A DNA stretch of 64,000 bases from assembly GCF_900100965.1 (NCBI RefSeq), contig NZ_FMUJ01000003.1:992410-1056409 (forward strand), in the 5' to 3' direction. A program made the position numbers and the translations under genes. This stretch comes from Variovorax sp. EL159 (lineage in GTDB: Bacteria; Pseudomonadota; Gammaproteobacteria; Burkholderiales; Burkholderiaceae_C). Under the pieces are notes generated by a model that did not search any database, had not been told where the DNA came from, and saw nothing but the letters and a program-made list of their open reading frames with translations. Of this stretch, positions 17,169 to 26,769 are shown piece by piece (the stretch's first letter is position 1; each line of letters begins with the position of its first letter).

Positions 17169-18370
17169 AAAGAATGAAACGTTCCACTCTCGTCATCGCG
17201 CTGCTGGCGCTGCTCGTCGTCGGCGGCGCGGCCACGTGGATGTCGCGCAAGCCCGCCGACAAGGCCGCCGAATCCGCCACGGCGGACAACAAGGCCAAGG
17301 ACGGCGCCCATCCGCCCAAGCCGGCCCTGACCGTCACCGTGGCGAAGCCCGAAGCCACCGAACTGCAGCTCACGCTCGCGGCCAACGGCAACGTGGCGGC
17401 CTGGCAAGAGGCCGTGGTCGGCTCCGAATCCAACGGGCTCAAGCTGGCCGAAGTGCGGGTGAACGTGGGCGACGTGGTCAAGAAGGGCCAGGTGCTCGCG
17501 GTCTTCTCGCCCGAGACGGTGCAGGCCGACATCGCGCAGTCGCGCGCCTCGCTGGCGGAAGCCCGTGCCACCGCCGCCGACGCTGCCGGCAACGCCGCGC
17601 GCGCCCGCACGCTGGAAGCCACCGGCGCACTGAGCCAGCAGCAGATCAACCAGTACCAGACCACCGAACAGACCGCCAAGGCGCGCGTCGAGGCGGCTGA
17701 AGCGGTGCTGGCGGCGCAGCAGGTGCGCGGGCGCAACACGCAGGTGCTGGCCCCCGACGACGGCGTGATCTCGGCGCGCACCGCCACGGTGGGCAGCGTG
17801 GTCTCGGCGGGCACGGAGCTGTTCCGCCTGATCCGCCAGGGCCGGCTCGAATGGCGCGCCGAAGTCACCTCGGCCGAACTCGGCCGCATCTCGGTGGGCA
17901 CGCCGGCCTTCGTGGTCAGCGCCGCCGGCGCGCAGGTGCGCGGCACCGTGCGCAGCATCGCGCCCACGGTCGATCCGCAGACGCGCGCGGCGCTGGTCTA
18001 TGTCGACCTGCCCAACGTGCTGCAGAACACCGGCGTCAAGGCCGGCATGTTCGCGCGCGGCGACTTCGAACTCGGCCGCAGCTCGGCACCCACGGTGCCG
18101 CAAAGCGCCATCGTGCCGCGCGACGGCTTCAACAACGTGTTCCTGCTGCGCCCCGACAACCACGTGTCGCAGCTGAAGGTGCAGATCGGCCGCCGCCTGA
18201 ACGACCGCATCGAGATCACCAGCGCACTGCCCGACGGCGCGCAGGTCGTGGTGCAGGGCGCGGGCTTCCTGAACGACGGCGACCTGGTGCGCGTGGTCGA
18301 CGCGCCACCCGCCGGGGCCCGGCCCGCCAAGGCTGCCGCGTCCGCCGCCGCGGCCAATGCAGCCAAGTAA
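17165..18370 (+). CDS. RND efflux periplasmic adaptor (membrane fusion protein)
   Basis: The 401-residue adaptor has an N-terminal transmembrane anchor (STLVIALLALLVVGGAATWM), no lipobox, a lipoyl half-motif (VNVGDVVKKGQVLAVFSPE), a helical hairpin with LSQQQINQYQTTEQTAKARVEAAEA, and then the second lipoyl half and beta-barrel region (VLAPDDGVISARTATVGSVVSAG). The tail is Ala-rich. It links the inner-membrane pump to the outer-membrane factor. It is preceded by an ATGA overlap and followed 18 bp later by the pump gene. Confidence 0.92.
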   Translation: MKRMKRSTLVIALLALLVVGGAATWMSRKPADKAAESATADNKAKDGAHPPKPALTVTVAKPEATELQLTLAANGNVAAWQEAVVGSESNGLKLAEVRVNVGDVVKKGQVLAVFSPETVQADIAQSRASLAEARATAADAAGNAARARTLEATGALSQQQINQYQTTEQTAKARVEAAEAVLAAQQVRGRNTQVLAPDDGVISARTATVGSVVSAGTELFRLIRQGRLEWRAEVTSAELGRISVGTPAFVVSAAGAQVRGTVRSIAPTVDPQTRAALVYVDLPNVLQNTGVKAGMFARGDFELGRSSAPTVPQSAIVPRDGFNNVFLLRPDNHVSQLKVQIGRRLNDRIEITSALPDGAQVVVQGAGFLNDGDLVRVVDAPPAGARPAKAAASAAAANAAK

Positions 18371-18388
18371 GACAACAAGGACTCGCCC

Positions 18389-21300
18389 ATGAACGTTTCC
18401 GCCTGGTCCATACGCAACCCGATTCCGGCGGTGATGCTGTTCGTGCTGCTCACCTTCGGTGGGTTGCTGTCGTTCAACGCGATGAAGGTGCAGAACTTTC
18501 CGGACATCGACCTGCCGACCGTGACGGTCTCGGCGTCGCTGCCCGGTGCCGCGCCTTCGCAGCTCGAAACCGACGTCGCGCGCAAGCTCGAGAACTCCAT
18601 CGCCACCGTGCAGGGCCTCAAGCACATCACCACCAAGGTGCAGGACGGCGCCGCCACGCTGATCGTTGAATTCCGCCTCGAAAAGCCGGTGCAGGAGGCC
18701 GTGGACGACGTGCGCTCCGCCGTGCAGCGCGTGCGTGCCGACCTGCCGGCCGACGTGCGCGACCCGGTCGTCACCAAGCTCGACTTCGCGGCGCAGCCGG
18801 TGCTGGCCTTCACCATCGCATCGTCGCGCATGGACGACGAGGCGCTGAGCTGGTTCGTCGACAACGACGTCACCAAGAAGCTGCTCGCGCTGCCCGGCGT
18901 GGGCGCGGTGAACCGCGTGGGCGGCGTCACGCGCCAGGTGCACGTCGACCTCGACCCGGCCAAGCTGCAGGCGCTGGGCGCCTCGGCGGCCGACATCTCG
19001 CGCCAGCTGCGCCAGGTGCAAACCGAAAGCGCGGGCGGCCGCTTCGACCTGGGCGGCAGCGAGCAGCCCGTGCGCACCATGGCCACGGTGCAGTCGGCCG
19101 ACCAGCTCGCCGACATGCAGATCGCACTGAGCGACGGCCGCCGCGTGCGGCTCGACCAGGTGGCACGCATCAGCGACACCATCGCCGAGCCGCGCGCCGC
19201 AGCGCTGCTCAACGGCAAACCGGTGGTCGGCTTCGAGGTGGCCCGCAGCCGCGGCGCCAGCGAGGTCGAAGTGGGCCACGCGGTGCAGAAGGCGCTGGCC
19301 GACCTGCGCGCGCAGCGGCCCGACGTGGAGTTGACCGAGGCCTTCAACTTCGTCGACCCGGTGGAAGAGGAATACAACGGCTCGCTGCATCTGCTGTACG
19401 AGGGCGCCATCCTGGCGGTGATCGTGGTGTGGCTGTTTCTGCGCGACTGGCGCGCCACCTTCGTCTCGGCGATTGCGCTGCCGATGTCGGCGATTCCGGC
19501 CTTCATCGGCATGTACCTGCTGGGCTTCTCGGTCAACGTGATCTCGCTGCTGGCGCTCTCGCTGGTGGTGGGCATCTTGGTGGACGACGCCATCGTGGAG
19601 GTCGAAAACATCGTGCGCCACCTGCGCATGGGCAAGACGCCCTACCAGGCGGCCATGGAAGCGGCTGACGAGATCGGCCTGGCCGTGATCGCCACCACCT
19701 TCACGCTGATCGCGGTGTTCCTGCCCACGGCCTTCATGAGCGGCGTGGCCGGCAAGTTCTTCAAGCAGTTCGGATGGACCGCGTCGCTCGCGGTGTTCGC
19801 GTCATTGGTGGTGGCGCGGGTGCTCACGCCGATGATGGCGGCCTACATCCTCAAGCCCATCGTCACGCAGGAAACCGAGCCCGGCTGGTTGCGCTGGTAC
19901 ATGCGCGCAGTGACGTGGAGCACCCACAACCGCTTCAAGACGATGGTGCTGGCCACCCTCTTCTTCTTCGGTTCGCTGGCCATGATCCCGCTGCTCAAGA
20001 CCGGCTTCATTCCGCCGGACGACAACTCGCAGACGCAGGTGTACCTGTCGCTCGCGCCTGGCTCCACGCTGGCGCAGACCACGGCCGCGGCGGAAGAAAC
20101 GCGCAACCGCGTCATGAAGCTCGACCACGTGAAGAGCGTCTACACCACGGTGGCGGGCGGCAGCGCGGGCGGCGACCCGTTCGCGAACTTCGGCACGCCC
20201 GAGACGCGCAAGGCCACGCTCACCATCAAGCTCGACCCACGCGGCGACCGGCCGCGCAAGCAGGTGATCGAAAACCAGATCCGCGCCGCGCTCGAAACGC
20301 TGCCCGGCGTGCGCAGCACCGTGGGCCTCGGCGGCTCGGGCGAAAAGTACATCCTGGCGCTGACCGGCGAAGACCCGCTGGCGCTGGCCGCTGCCGCGAG
20401 CGCGGTCGAGAAAGACCTGCGCACCATCCCCGGCCTGGGCAACGTCACCTCGACCGCCAGCCTGATCCGGCCCGAGATCGCGGTGCGCCCCGACTTCGCG
20501 CGCGCCGCCGACCTGGGCGTGACCAGCTCCGCCATCGCCGAGACGCTGCGCGTGGCCACGCTGGGCGACTACGACCAGGCGCTGGCCAAGCTCAACCTCG
20601 CGCAGCGGCAGGTGCCCATCGTGGTCAAGCTGCAAGACTCCGCGCGGCAAGATCTCGACCTGCTCGGCCGGCTCTCGGTGCCCGGTGCGCGCGGCCCGGT
20701 GATGCTGAGCCAGGTGGCTTCGCTCACCATGGAAGGCGGCCCGGCGGTGATCGACCGCTACGACCGCTCGCGCAACGTCAACTTCGAGATCGAACTGTCG
20801 GGCGTGGGCCTGGGCGACGCCAAGACCGCGGTGGCGGCGCTGCCCTCGATCCAGAAGCTGCCGCCCGGCGTGCGCGTGGCCGAAGTGGGCGACGCCGAAG
20901 TGATGACCGAGCTGTTCAACAGCTTCGGCCTGGCGATGCTGACCGGCGTGCTGTGCATCTACATCGTGCTGGTGCTGCTGTTCAAGGACTTCCTGCACCC
21001 GGTGACCATTCTGTGCGCCCTGCCGCTCGCGCTGGGCGGGGCCTTCGTGGGCCTGCTGATCGGGCAGAAGGCGCTGTCGATGCCTTCGCTGATCGGCCTG
21101 ATCATGCTGATGGGCATTGCCACGAAGAACTCGATCCTGCTGGTGGAGTACGCCATCGTGGCGCGCCGCGACCACGGCATGAACCGCTGGGACGCGCTGC
21201 GCGACGCCTGCCACAAACGGGCGCGGCCGATCATCATGACCACGCTCGCCATGGGCGCCGGCATGTTGCCGATTGCCGTGGGCTTCGGCTCGGCCGATTC

Positions 21301-21499
21301 GAGCTTCCGTTCGCCGATGGCGATGGCGGTGATCGGCGGGCTGATCACCTCGACGGTGCTGAGCCTGCTGGTGGTGCCGGCCGTGTTCACCTACGTGGAC
21401 GACATCGAGCACTGGCTGCGGCGCACCGTGCGCAAGCTGCGCGGGCAGCCGGCCGATCCGCACATCGACGACGACCTGGTCGAAACGCCTCAGCACTGA
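18389..21499 (+). CDS. RND multidrug efflux permease (HAE1-type)
   Basis: The 1036-residue proton-driven pump has 12 predicted transmembrane helices and two large periplasmic loops. The N-terminal SIRNPIPAVMLFVLLTFGG is TM1. Motif GILVDDAIVEVENI in TM4 carries the Asp-Asp pair used for proton relay, and the second half repeats the architecture (GIATKNSILLVEYAI). Sequence is closer to HAE1 (drug) than to CzcA (metal) pumps. With the overlapping TetR gene it forms a complete self-regulated tripartite pump. The substrate is not predictable. Confidence 0.92.
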   Translation: MNVSAWSIRNPIPAVMLFVLLTFGGLLSFNAMKVQNFPDIDLPTVTVSASLPGAAPSQLETDVARKLENSIATVQGLKHITTKVQDGAATLIVEFRLEKPVQEAVDDVRSAVQRVRADLPADVRDPVVTKLDFAAQPVLAFTIASSRMDDEALSWFVDNDVTKKLLALPGVGAVNRVGGVTRQVHVDLDPAKLQALGASAADISRQLRQVQTESAGGRFDLGGSEQPVRTMATVQSADQLADMQIALSDGRRVRLDQVARISDTIAEPRAAALLNGKPVVGFEVARSRGASEVEVGHAVQKALADLRAQRPDVELTEAFNFVDPVEEEYNGSLHLLYEGAILAVIVVWLFLRDWRATFVSAIALPMSAIPAFIGMYLLGFSVNVISLLALSLVVGILVDDAIVEVENIVRHLRMGKTPYQAAMEAADEIGLAVIATTFTLIAVFLPTAFMSGVAGKFFKQFGWTASLAVFASLVVARVLTPMMAAYILKPIVTQETEPGWLRWYMRAVTWSTHNRFKTMVLATLFFFGSLAMIPLLKTGFIPPDDNSQTQVYLSLAPGSTLAQTTAAAEETRNRVMKLDHVKSVYTTVAGGSAGGDPFANFGTPETRKATLTIKLDPRGDRPRKQVIENQIRAALETLPGVRSTVGLGGSGEKYILALTGEDPLALAAAASAVEKDLRTIPGLGNVTSTASLIRPEIAVRPDFARAADLGVTSSAIAETLRVATLGDYDQALAKLNLAQRQVPIVVKLQDSARQDLDLLGRLSVPGARGPVMLSQVASLTMEGGPAVIDRYDRSRNVNFEIELSGVGLGDAKTAVAALPSIQKLPPGVRVAEVGDAEVMTELFNSFGLAMLTGVLCIYIVLVLLFKDFLHPVTILCALPLALGGAFVGLLIGQKALSMPSLIGLIMLMGIATKNSILLVEYAIVARRDHGMNRWDALRDACHKRARPIIMTTLAMGAGMLPIAVGFGSADSSFRSPMAMAVIGGLITSTVLSLLVVPAVFTYVDDIEHWLRRTVRKLRGQPADPHIDDDLVETPQH

Positions 21500-21563
21500 T
21501 GAGGGGACTCGCGCGCGCACTCAAGCAGCGCGAATCCGGATAAAGGAGCTTCATTGCGCCGCC

Positions 21564-21596
21564 GTCAATTAATGCAACATAATTGCATTAATTGAC
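21564..21596. promoter_or_regulatory. 33-bp perfect palindrome, candidate Zur box of the folE2 operon
   Basis: Two perfect 14-bp half-sites (GTCAATTAATGCAA and its complement) flank a 5-bp centre CATAA. The inner part is AATG-N11-CATT, the same outline and spacing as proteobacterial Zur boxes. It ends 11 bp before the folE2 ATG, so a bound repressor would block transcription or initiation. Assignment to Zur rests mainly on the genes it controls. Confidence 0.7.
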
Positions 21597-21607
21597 GACA
21601 CTTCATC

Positions 21608-22528
21608 ATGACCGCGCGACTACCCGACATTGCCCTGACCGAAGCCTCCCCCATGCCCCTGCCGCTCGATGGAGTCGGCATGCGGGGTGTCGAACTGCCA
21701 ATCTGGCCCGACGATCCCGGCGTACGCCACCCGGTCCATGCGCGCGCCGACGTCGAAGTCGACCTGCCTGACCCACAGGTCAAGGGCATCCACATGTCGC
21801 GCCTGTACCGCCTGCTGTGCGACAGCGCCGAAAGCCAGAAGCTGGGCGCGGCCTCGCTTCAAAAACTGCTGCGGGCCATGGTCGAGAGCCACGCCGACTG
21901 CGGCTCGGCACGTGCACGGCTCGTGCTGTCGTTCGAGCTCCTGTGCAAGCGCGCCGCACTCGTCACGCCGGGGCTTCACGGCTGGAACGCCTATCCGGTG
22001 CGGCTGGAGGCCCTCTGGCGCGACGGAAGCTTCACGCTCGACGCACAGGTCCGCGTCACCTACGCCTCCACCTGCCCCTGCTCGGCCGCGCTGTCGCGGC
22101 AACTGATCGCCCAGGCCTTCGATGCACGGTTCGCCACGCACAAGACGATGGCAACGGCGGATGCCCTGGCCTGGCTGCAAGACAATGCGACCCTGGCCAC
22201 GCCGCACAGCCAGCGAAGCATTGCCGACATCCAGGTCCGCCTGCCGCACGATGCGCCCGACCTGGGCCTGCTGCGGCTCATCGACCTCGCGGAAGCCGCG
22301 CTCGGCACGCCGGCACAGGGGGCAGTCAAGCGCGCCGACGAGCAGGCCTTTGCGCGGCTGAACGGCCAGAACCTCATGTACGTCGAGGACGCGGCGCGCA
22401 GGCTGCAGGCGGCGCTCGCCGGGTCTTTCGCTGTCACGCGCATCGACGTGCGCCACCTGGAGAGCCTGCATCCGCACGACGCCTTCGCGCGGGTTTCCAA
22501 CGCATCCGCCGGGGAGGTGTTTGCATGA
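21608..22528 (+). CDS. folE2: GTP cyclohydrolase I, zinc-independent type (FolE2)
   Basis: This 306-residue enzyme makes dihydroneopterin triphosphate from GTP, the first step of folate and related pterin synthesis. FolE2 (type IB) can use metals other than zinc and typically replaces zinc-dependent FolE under zinc starvation. Visible motifs are KGIHMSRLYRLL, SFELLCKRAALVTPGLHGWNAYPV and the active-site Cys region TYASTCPCSAALSRQ. The ATG follows the palindrome directly. Its stop overlaps the next start (ATGA). Confidence 0.93.
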   Translation: MTARLPDIALTEASPMPLPLDGVGMRGVELPIWPDDPGVRHPVHARADVEVDLPDPQVKGIHMSRLYRLLCDSAESQKLGAASLQKLLRAMVESHADCGSARARLVLSFELLCKRAALVTPGLHGWNAYPVRLEALWRDGSFTLDAQVRVTYASTCPCSAALSRQLIAQAFDARFATHKTMATADALAWLQDNATLATPHSQRSIADIQVRLPHDAPDLGLLRLIDLAEAALGTPAQGAVKRADEQAFARLNGQNLMYVEDAARRLQAALAGSFAVTRIDVRHLESLHPHDAFARVSNASAGEVFA

Positions 22529-23085
22529 TCCGCCGCAACCCACGGGGCGACCTGCCCCAGGTCCATGCGAGCGCCTTTGTCGACCCCACCGCCATCCTGT
22601 GCGGCCGCGTGGTGGTCCACGAGAACGTCTTCATCGGCCCGTACGCGGTGATCCGCGCCGACGAGGTCGACGAGGACGGCCACATGGACCCGATCGTGAT
22701 CGGCGCGCACTCGAACATCCAGGACGGCGTGGTCATCCACTCCAAGTCCGGTGCCGCCGTGACCATCGGCGAGCGCACCTCGATCGCGCACCGCGCCATC
22801 GTGCACGGCCCCTGCACCGTGGGCGACGGTGTCTTCATCGGATTCAACAGCGTGCTCTTCAACTGCACCGTCGCGCGCGGCTGCGTGGTGCGGCACAACG
22901 CGGTGCTCGACGACTGCCATCTGCCGCCGGATTTCTACGTGCCGTCGACCGAGCGCATCGGCGCGAAGACCGATCTTTCCACCATCCCCAAGGTCACCGC
23001 GCGGGCCTCCGAGTTCTCGGAGGACGTGGCGCGCACCAACAACCGTCTGGTCGAGGGCTACAAGCGAATCCAGAATGAGTTCTGA
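22525..23085 (+). CDS. gamma-class carbonic anhydrase-like protein
   Basis: The 186-residue left-handed beta-helix protein contains hexapeptide repeats (IGPYAVIRADEV, IGAHSNIQDGVVIH, IGERTSIAHRAIVHG, VGDGVFIGFNSVLFN). The three metal-ligand histidines of gamma-carbonic anhydrases are present: His in VVIHSKSG and the pair in SIAHRAIVHG. Gamma enzymes can work with iron or other metals, so a paralogue in a zinc-starvation operon would spare zinc. It overlaps folE2 (ATGA) and is followed by the dihydroorotase paralogue, whose possible upstream start would overlap it. Confidence 0.88.
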   Translation: MIRRNPRGDLPQVHASAFVDPTAILCGRVVVHENVFIGPYAVIRADEVDEDGHMDPIVIGAHSNIQDGVVIHSKSGAAVTIGERTSIAHRAIVHGPCTVGDGVFIGFNSVLFNCTVARGCVVRHNAVLDDCHLPPDFYVPSTERIGAKTDLSTIPKVTARASEFSEDVARTNNRLVEGYKRIQNEF

Positions 23086-23125
23086 GCGCGAACGCTTCTG
23101 CGGCGCGGGAGAAGAACGCCGCGCC

Positions 23126-24526
23126 ATGCCCCTCGATGCGCAGCAACGCCTGCGCCTGCGGACGCGCCACGCCGAGTTGCTGGTTCGCGGCGGCACGGTC
23201 CTCACGCCCAACGGCGTGGAGACGATCGACATCGCCTGCGTGGACGGCCGCATCGCGGCGCTCGACACCACCGGCTGGAGCGCCGACGAAACGCTCGATG
23301 CACGGGGCCTACACGTGCTTCCGGGCGTGATCGACAGCCAGGTCCATTTCCGCGAGCCGGGCCTCACGCACAAGGAAACCATCGAGGCGGGCACGCGCGG
23401 CGCCGTGCTCGGTGGCGTCACCGCCGTGTTCGAGATGCCGAACACGCAGCCGCTGACGCTGCACGAAGCCGACCTGAACGCCAAGCTCGCCATTGCACAG
23501 ACGCAGGCCTGGTGCGACCACGCCTTCTACATCGGTGGTTCCGGCGTCAACGCCGAGCAGTTGGCGTCACTCGAAATGCTGCCAGGCTGCGCCGGCGTGA
23601 AAGTCTTCATGGGCAGCTCGTTCGGCGACCTGCTCGCCGATGAAGACGCGGTGCTGCGCCGCATCCTGCGCCACGGCCGCCGGCGCATGGCGGTGCATGC
23701 CGAGGACGAGGCGCGCCTTCGCGAGCGCAGGAGCATCGCCGAGACCCTGGGCCATGTGCGCAACCACCCGGTCTGGCGCGATATCGAAAGCGCGCTGCGC
23801 GCCACCCGGCGCATCGTGGCGCTGGCGCGGGAAAGCGGCCGCCGCCTTCATCTGCTGCACATCTCGTCGGCCGAGGAGATCGAGTTTCTCGCGCAGCACA
23901 AGGCGCGCGTGACCGTCGAGGTGCTGCCGCACCATCTGACGCTGAGCGCGCCCGAGTGCTATGAGCGCCTGGGCACGCTGGCGCAGATGAATCCACCGAT
24001 CCGCCGCGCACGCCACCAGGAGGCGCTCTGGCAAGCGGTCCGCAATGGCGTGGTCGACGTGCTCGGCAGCGATCACGCACCCCACACGCGCGAGGAAAAA
24101 GCACTGCCCTATCCGCGCTCGCCCAGCGGCATGACGGGTGTGCAGACGCTGCTGCCGGTGATGCTCGATCACGTGCACCACGGCCGCCTGAGCTTGCAGC
24201 GGCTGGCGGACCTGACCAGCGCAGGGCCAGCCCGCGTCTTCGGCATCGAGGGAAAAGGACGCATCGCGGTGGGCTTCGACGCGGACCTCACGTTGGTCGA
24301 CCTCGCGGCACGCCGGGAAATCACGAACCGGTGGATCGCCAGCGTGGTGGGCTGGACGCCGTACGACGGGCTGCGGGTGACCGGCTGGCCGATGGCGACC
24401 GTCGTGCGCGGCAGGGTCGTGATGCGCGATGGCGAGTTGTCCGCCGCGCCGGCGGGGCGCCCCGTGCGGTTCCTGGGGCAAGCGATGCCGATGCAGCCCT
24501 CTCCGCATCCAGGCGACAGCCGGTGA
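23126..24526 (+). CDS. dihydroorotase paralogue (PyrC2-like)
   Basis: The 466-residue amidohydrolase belongs to the COG0044 dihydroorotase/allantoinase group: LLVRGGTVLTPNG start, GVKVFMGSS with the Lys that is normally carboxylated, AVHAED and LLHISSAEE with metal-ligand His residues, and GSDHAPHTREEK with the catalytic Asp. The first metal motif reads DSQVHFREPG, so the first His of the usual HxH is Gln. In this operon it would be the zinc-starvation stand-in for PyrC. The start was chosen at the ATG with GGAGAAGAA upstream; an ATG at 23075 inside the preceding gene is the alternative. Confidence 0.85.
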   Translation: MPLDAQQRLRLRTRHAELLVRGGTVLTPNGVETIDIACVDGRIAALDTTGWSADETLDARGLHVLPGVIDSQVHFREPGLTHKETIEAGTRGAVLGGVTAVFEMPNTQPLTLHEADLNAKLAIAQTQAWCDHAFYIGGSGVNAEQLASLEMLPGCAGVKVFMGSSFGDLLADEDAVLRRILRHGRRRMAVHAEDEARLRERRSIAETLGHVRNHPVWRDIESALRATRRIVALARESGRRLHLLHISSAEEIEFLAQHKARVTVEVLPHHLTLSAPECYERLGTLAQMNPPIRRARHQEALWQAVRNGVVDVLGSDHAPHTREEKALPYPRSPSGMTGVQTLLPVMLDHVHHGRLSLQRLADLTSAGPARVFGIEGKGRIAVGFDADLTLVDLAARREITNRWIASVVGWTPYDGLRVTGWPMATVVRGRVVMRDGELSAAPAGRPVRFLGQAMPMQPSPHPGDSR

Positions 24527-24583
24527 ACACACCGATTCGATCCATCCATTGGCCCGAAAAACTCTGGCGTCGAAAAAGCAAAA

Positions 24584-24615
24584 AGGGGCGCGATGCCTTT
24601 CAGCGTCGCGCCCCT
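24584..24615 (-). terminator. rho-independent terminator of the tct operon
   Basis: A perfect 10-bp GC-rich stem (AGGGGCGCGA/TCGCGCCCCT) with a 12-base loop is followed on the minus strand by TTTTTGCTTTTT. It lies 20 bp below the tctA stop. In the plus direction it lacks a good T-run, but it also lies 57 bp after the dihydroorotase stop and may act weakly both ways. Confidence 0.85.
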
Positions 24616-24635
24616 CGTTTCAGAAGCCTTCGTCG

Positions 24636-26156
24636 TCAGGTGGAGGCCGCGAGCCTCGCCACCTTGCGTTCGCTCATGCGCTTGGCCACGCGAGGCAACA
24701 CCAGCACAGCCACCACGATAACCACCAGCGTGATCGACATCGGCCGCTGGAAGAACACCGCCGCGCTGCCTTCGCCGATCGACATGGCGTTGCGCAGCTG
24801 CGCTTCGGCCAGCGGGCCGAGGATCATGCCGACCACCACGGGCGCGGTCGGGAAATCGAAGCGCCGCATCACCACGCCCAGCAGGCCGATGGCATACAGC
24901 AGGAACAGGTCGAACGCGCTCTGGCGCATGCCGTAGGCCCCCACCGTCGCAAAGATCAGGATGCCGGCGTACAGCTGTGGCTTCGGAATCTTCAGCAGCT
25001 TGACCCACAGGCCGACCATCGGCAGGTTCAGTACCAGCAGCATGACGTTGCCGATGTAGAGCGAGGCAATCAGCGCCCACACCAGCGCGGCCGAGGTGGT
25101 GAAGAGTTGCGGGCCCGGCTGGATGCCGTAGTTCTGGAACGCGCCCAGCAGGATGGCCGTGGTGTTCGACGTCGGAATGCCCAGCGTGAGCAGCGGAATC
25201 AGCGCGGCCGTCACCGTGGCGTTGTTGGCGGCCTCGGGGCCGGCCACGCCTTCGATGGCGCCCTTGGTGCCGAACTCGGCCTTGTCCTCGGGGTCTTTCA
25301 CGAGCTTCTTTTCCATCGCATAGCTCAGGAAGGTCGGGATCTCGGTGCCGCCGGCCGGGATGCAGCCGAACGGCGTGCCGATGGCGGTGCCGCGCAGCCA
25401 TGCGGGAATCGAGCGCTTCCAGTCGCGCTTGGTCATGTGCACGCGGCTCAGCTTGTTCTGGCCCTCGACCACCCGGCCCTCGTAGAGCACAGCGTAGAGC
25501 ACTTCGGCCACGGCAAAGAGGCCCACCGCGACCAGCACGATCTCGATGCCGTCGAGCAGCTCGGGCACGCCGCCCGTGTAGCGGCCTTGGCCCGAGATCT
25601 GGTCGAGGCCGACGCAACCGGCCGCCAGGCCGACGAACAGCGCCGTCATGCCGCGCAGGGTGCTCTTGCCGAGCACCGCGCTCACCGTGGTGAAGGCCAG
25701 CAGCATCAAGAGGAAATATTCAGGCGGGCCGAGCTTGACGGCGAATTCGGCCACGAACGGCGCGAACAGCGTGACGATGACGGTGGCGATGGTGCCGGCC
25801 ACGAAGGAGCCGATGGCGGAGGTGGCAAGCGCCGCGCCCGCCCTTCCGCTCTTGGCCATCTTGTTGCCCTCCATCGCGGTCACCATGCTGGCGGTTTCGC
25901 CGGGCGTGTTCAGCAGGATCGAGGTGGTCGAGCCGCCGTACATGGCGCCGTAGTAGATGCCCGAGAAGAAAATCATCGAGGCCGTGATGTCGACCTTGCC
26001 GGTGATGGGCAGCAGCATCGCCACGGCCACCGCCGGGCCGATGCCGGGCAGCACGCCGACGGCGGTGCCCAGGGCACAGCCCACGAGGCACCAGAGCAGA
26101 TTGATCGGGGTGATCGCCGTGGCGAAGCCCGCCATGAGTGCGTTGAAGATGTCCAT
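24636..26156 (-). CDS. tctA: tripartite tricarboxylate transporter large permease TctA
   Basis: The 506-residue membrane protein has about 11-12 helices and the TctA signatures [19 protein letters not shown] near the N-terminus, [15 protein letters not shown] in the first conserved loop, and [18 protein letters not shown] in the second. It is the transport channel of a TTT family importer for citrate-like carboxylates. One base separates it from the tctB stop. A strong terminator follows. Confidence 0.93.
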   Translation of the reverse strand: MDIFNALMAGFATAITPINLLWCLVGCALGTAVGVLPGIGPAVAVAMLLPITGKVDITASMIFFSGIYYGAMYGGSTTSILLNTPGETASMVTAMEGNKMAKSGRAGAALATSAIGSFVAGTIATVIVTLFAPFVAEFAVKLGPPEYFLLMLLAFTTVSAVLGKSTLRGMTALFVGLAAGCVGLDQISGQGRYTGGVPELLDGIEIVLVAVGLFAVAEVLYAVLYEGRVVEGQNKLSRVHMTKRDWKRSIPAWLRGTAIGTPFGCIPAGGTEIPTFLSYAMEKKLVKDPEDKAEFGTKGAIEGVAGPEAANNATVTAALIPLLTLGIPTSNTTAILLGAFQNYGIQPGPQLFTTSAALVWALIASLYIGNVMLLVLNLPMVGLWVKLLKIPKPQLYAGILIFATVGAYGMRQSAFDLFLLYAIGLLGVVMRRFDFPTAPVVVGMILGPLAEAQLRNAMSIGEGSAAVFFQRPMSITLVVIVVAVLVLPRVAKRMSERKVARLAAST

Positions 26157-26157
26157 G

Positions 26158-26694
26158 TCAGAACCAGCCGGAGGAAGTCAGGCCCGGCAGGTTGATCGCC
26201 AGGAATTGCGTGAATGTCCAGAACACGGGCGCGGAGATCAGCGCGCCGGCGATGAAGTCGGTCAGCCAGGTGCGCGGCGCGTTCGCACCCGCCTGCCCGC
26301 TGGCGCGGCGCAGCCCCTGCACCGCGAGCACGTAGCACAGCGTGCAGCTGAGGATGAAACCCAGGGTGGTGATGAGCGCGGCATTGAGCAGCAGCCCCGC
26401 CGAGACCCAGATGAAGCCGGGCCAGTAGGCATGCGCGGCGCCCGAAGGCGCATCGAGCTCGCGAAAGCCGCCGGTGCGCGCTTCCCACAGGATCCACGCG
26501 CCGCAGAGCATGAGCACGCCCGACACCAGCCAAGGCAGGAAGTTGGGACCGACGCCGCCGTAGCCGGCCTCGGAAGAAATGCCGATGGCGCCGAAGGCCA
26601 GCGCCAGGCCGGTCAGCAGCACGCCGGCGCCGACCAGGGTTTGCGGCCACGTGACCGCGGGTTGCGGCAAGGCCGAGGAATCTGGAGTTGTCAT
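26158..26694 (-). CDS. tctB: tripartite tricarboxylate transporter small permease TctB
   Basis: The 178-residue protein has four predicted transmembrane helices and a typical TctB N-terminal region (LVGAGVLLTGLALAFGAIGISSEAGYGGVGPNFLPWLVSG). It works with TctA as the small membrane subunit. It is poorly conserved in sequence, as usual for the family, so the call leans on its size, helices and position between tctC and tctA. A 140-bp spacer with a repeat element separates it from tctC. Confidence 0.9.
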   Translation of the reverse strand: MTTPDSSALPQPAVTWPQTLVGAGVLLTGLALAFGAIGISSEAGYGGVGPNFLPWLVSGVLMLCGAWILWEARTGGFRELDAPSGAAHAYWPGFIWVSAGLLLNAALITTLGFILSCTLCYVLAVQGLRRASGQAGANAPRTWLTDFIAGALISAPVFWTFTQFLAINLPGLTSSGWF

Positions 26695-26769
26695 TTTTTG
26701 CTCCCGGAGTCAGGGAAAGAAAGCGTCCCTGCCAGAAACCCCCGAGAAAACCGGCGTCACCGGGTCTCG

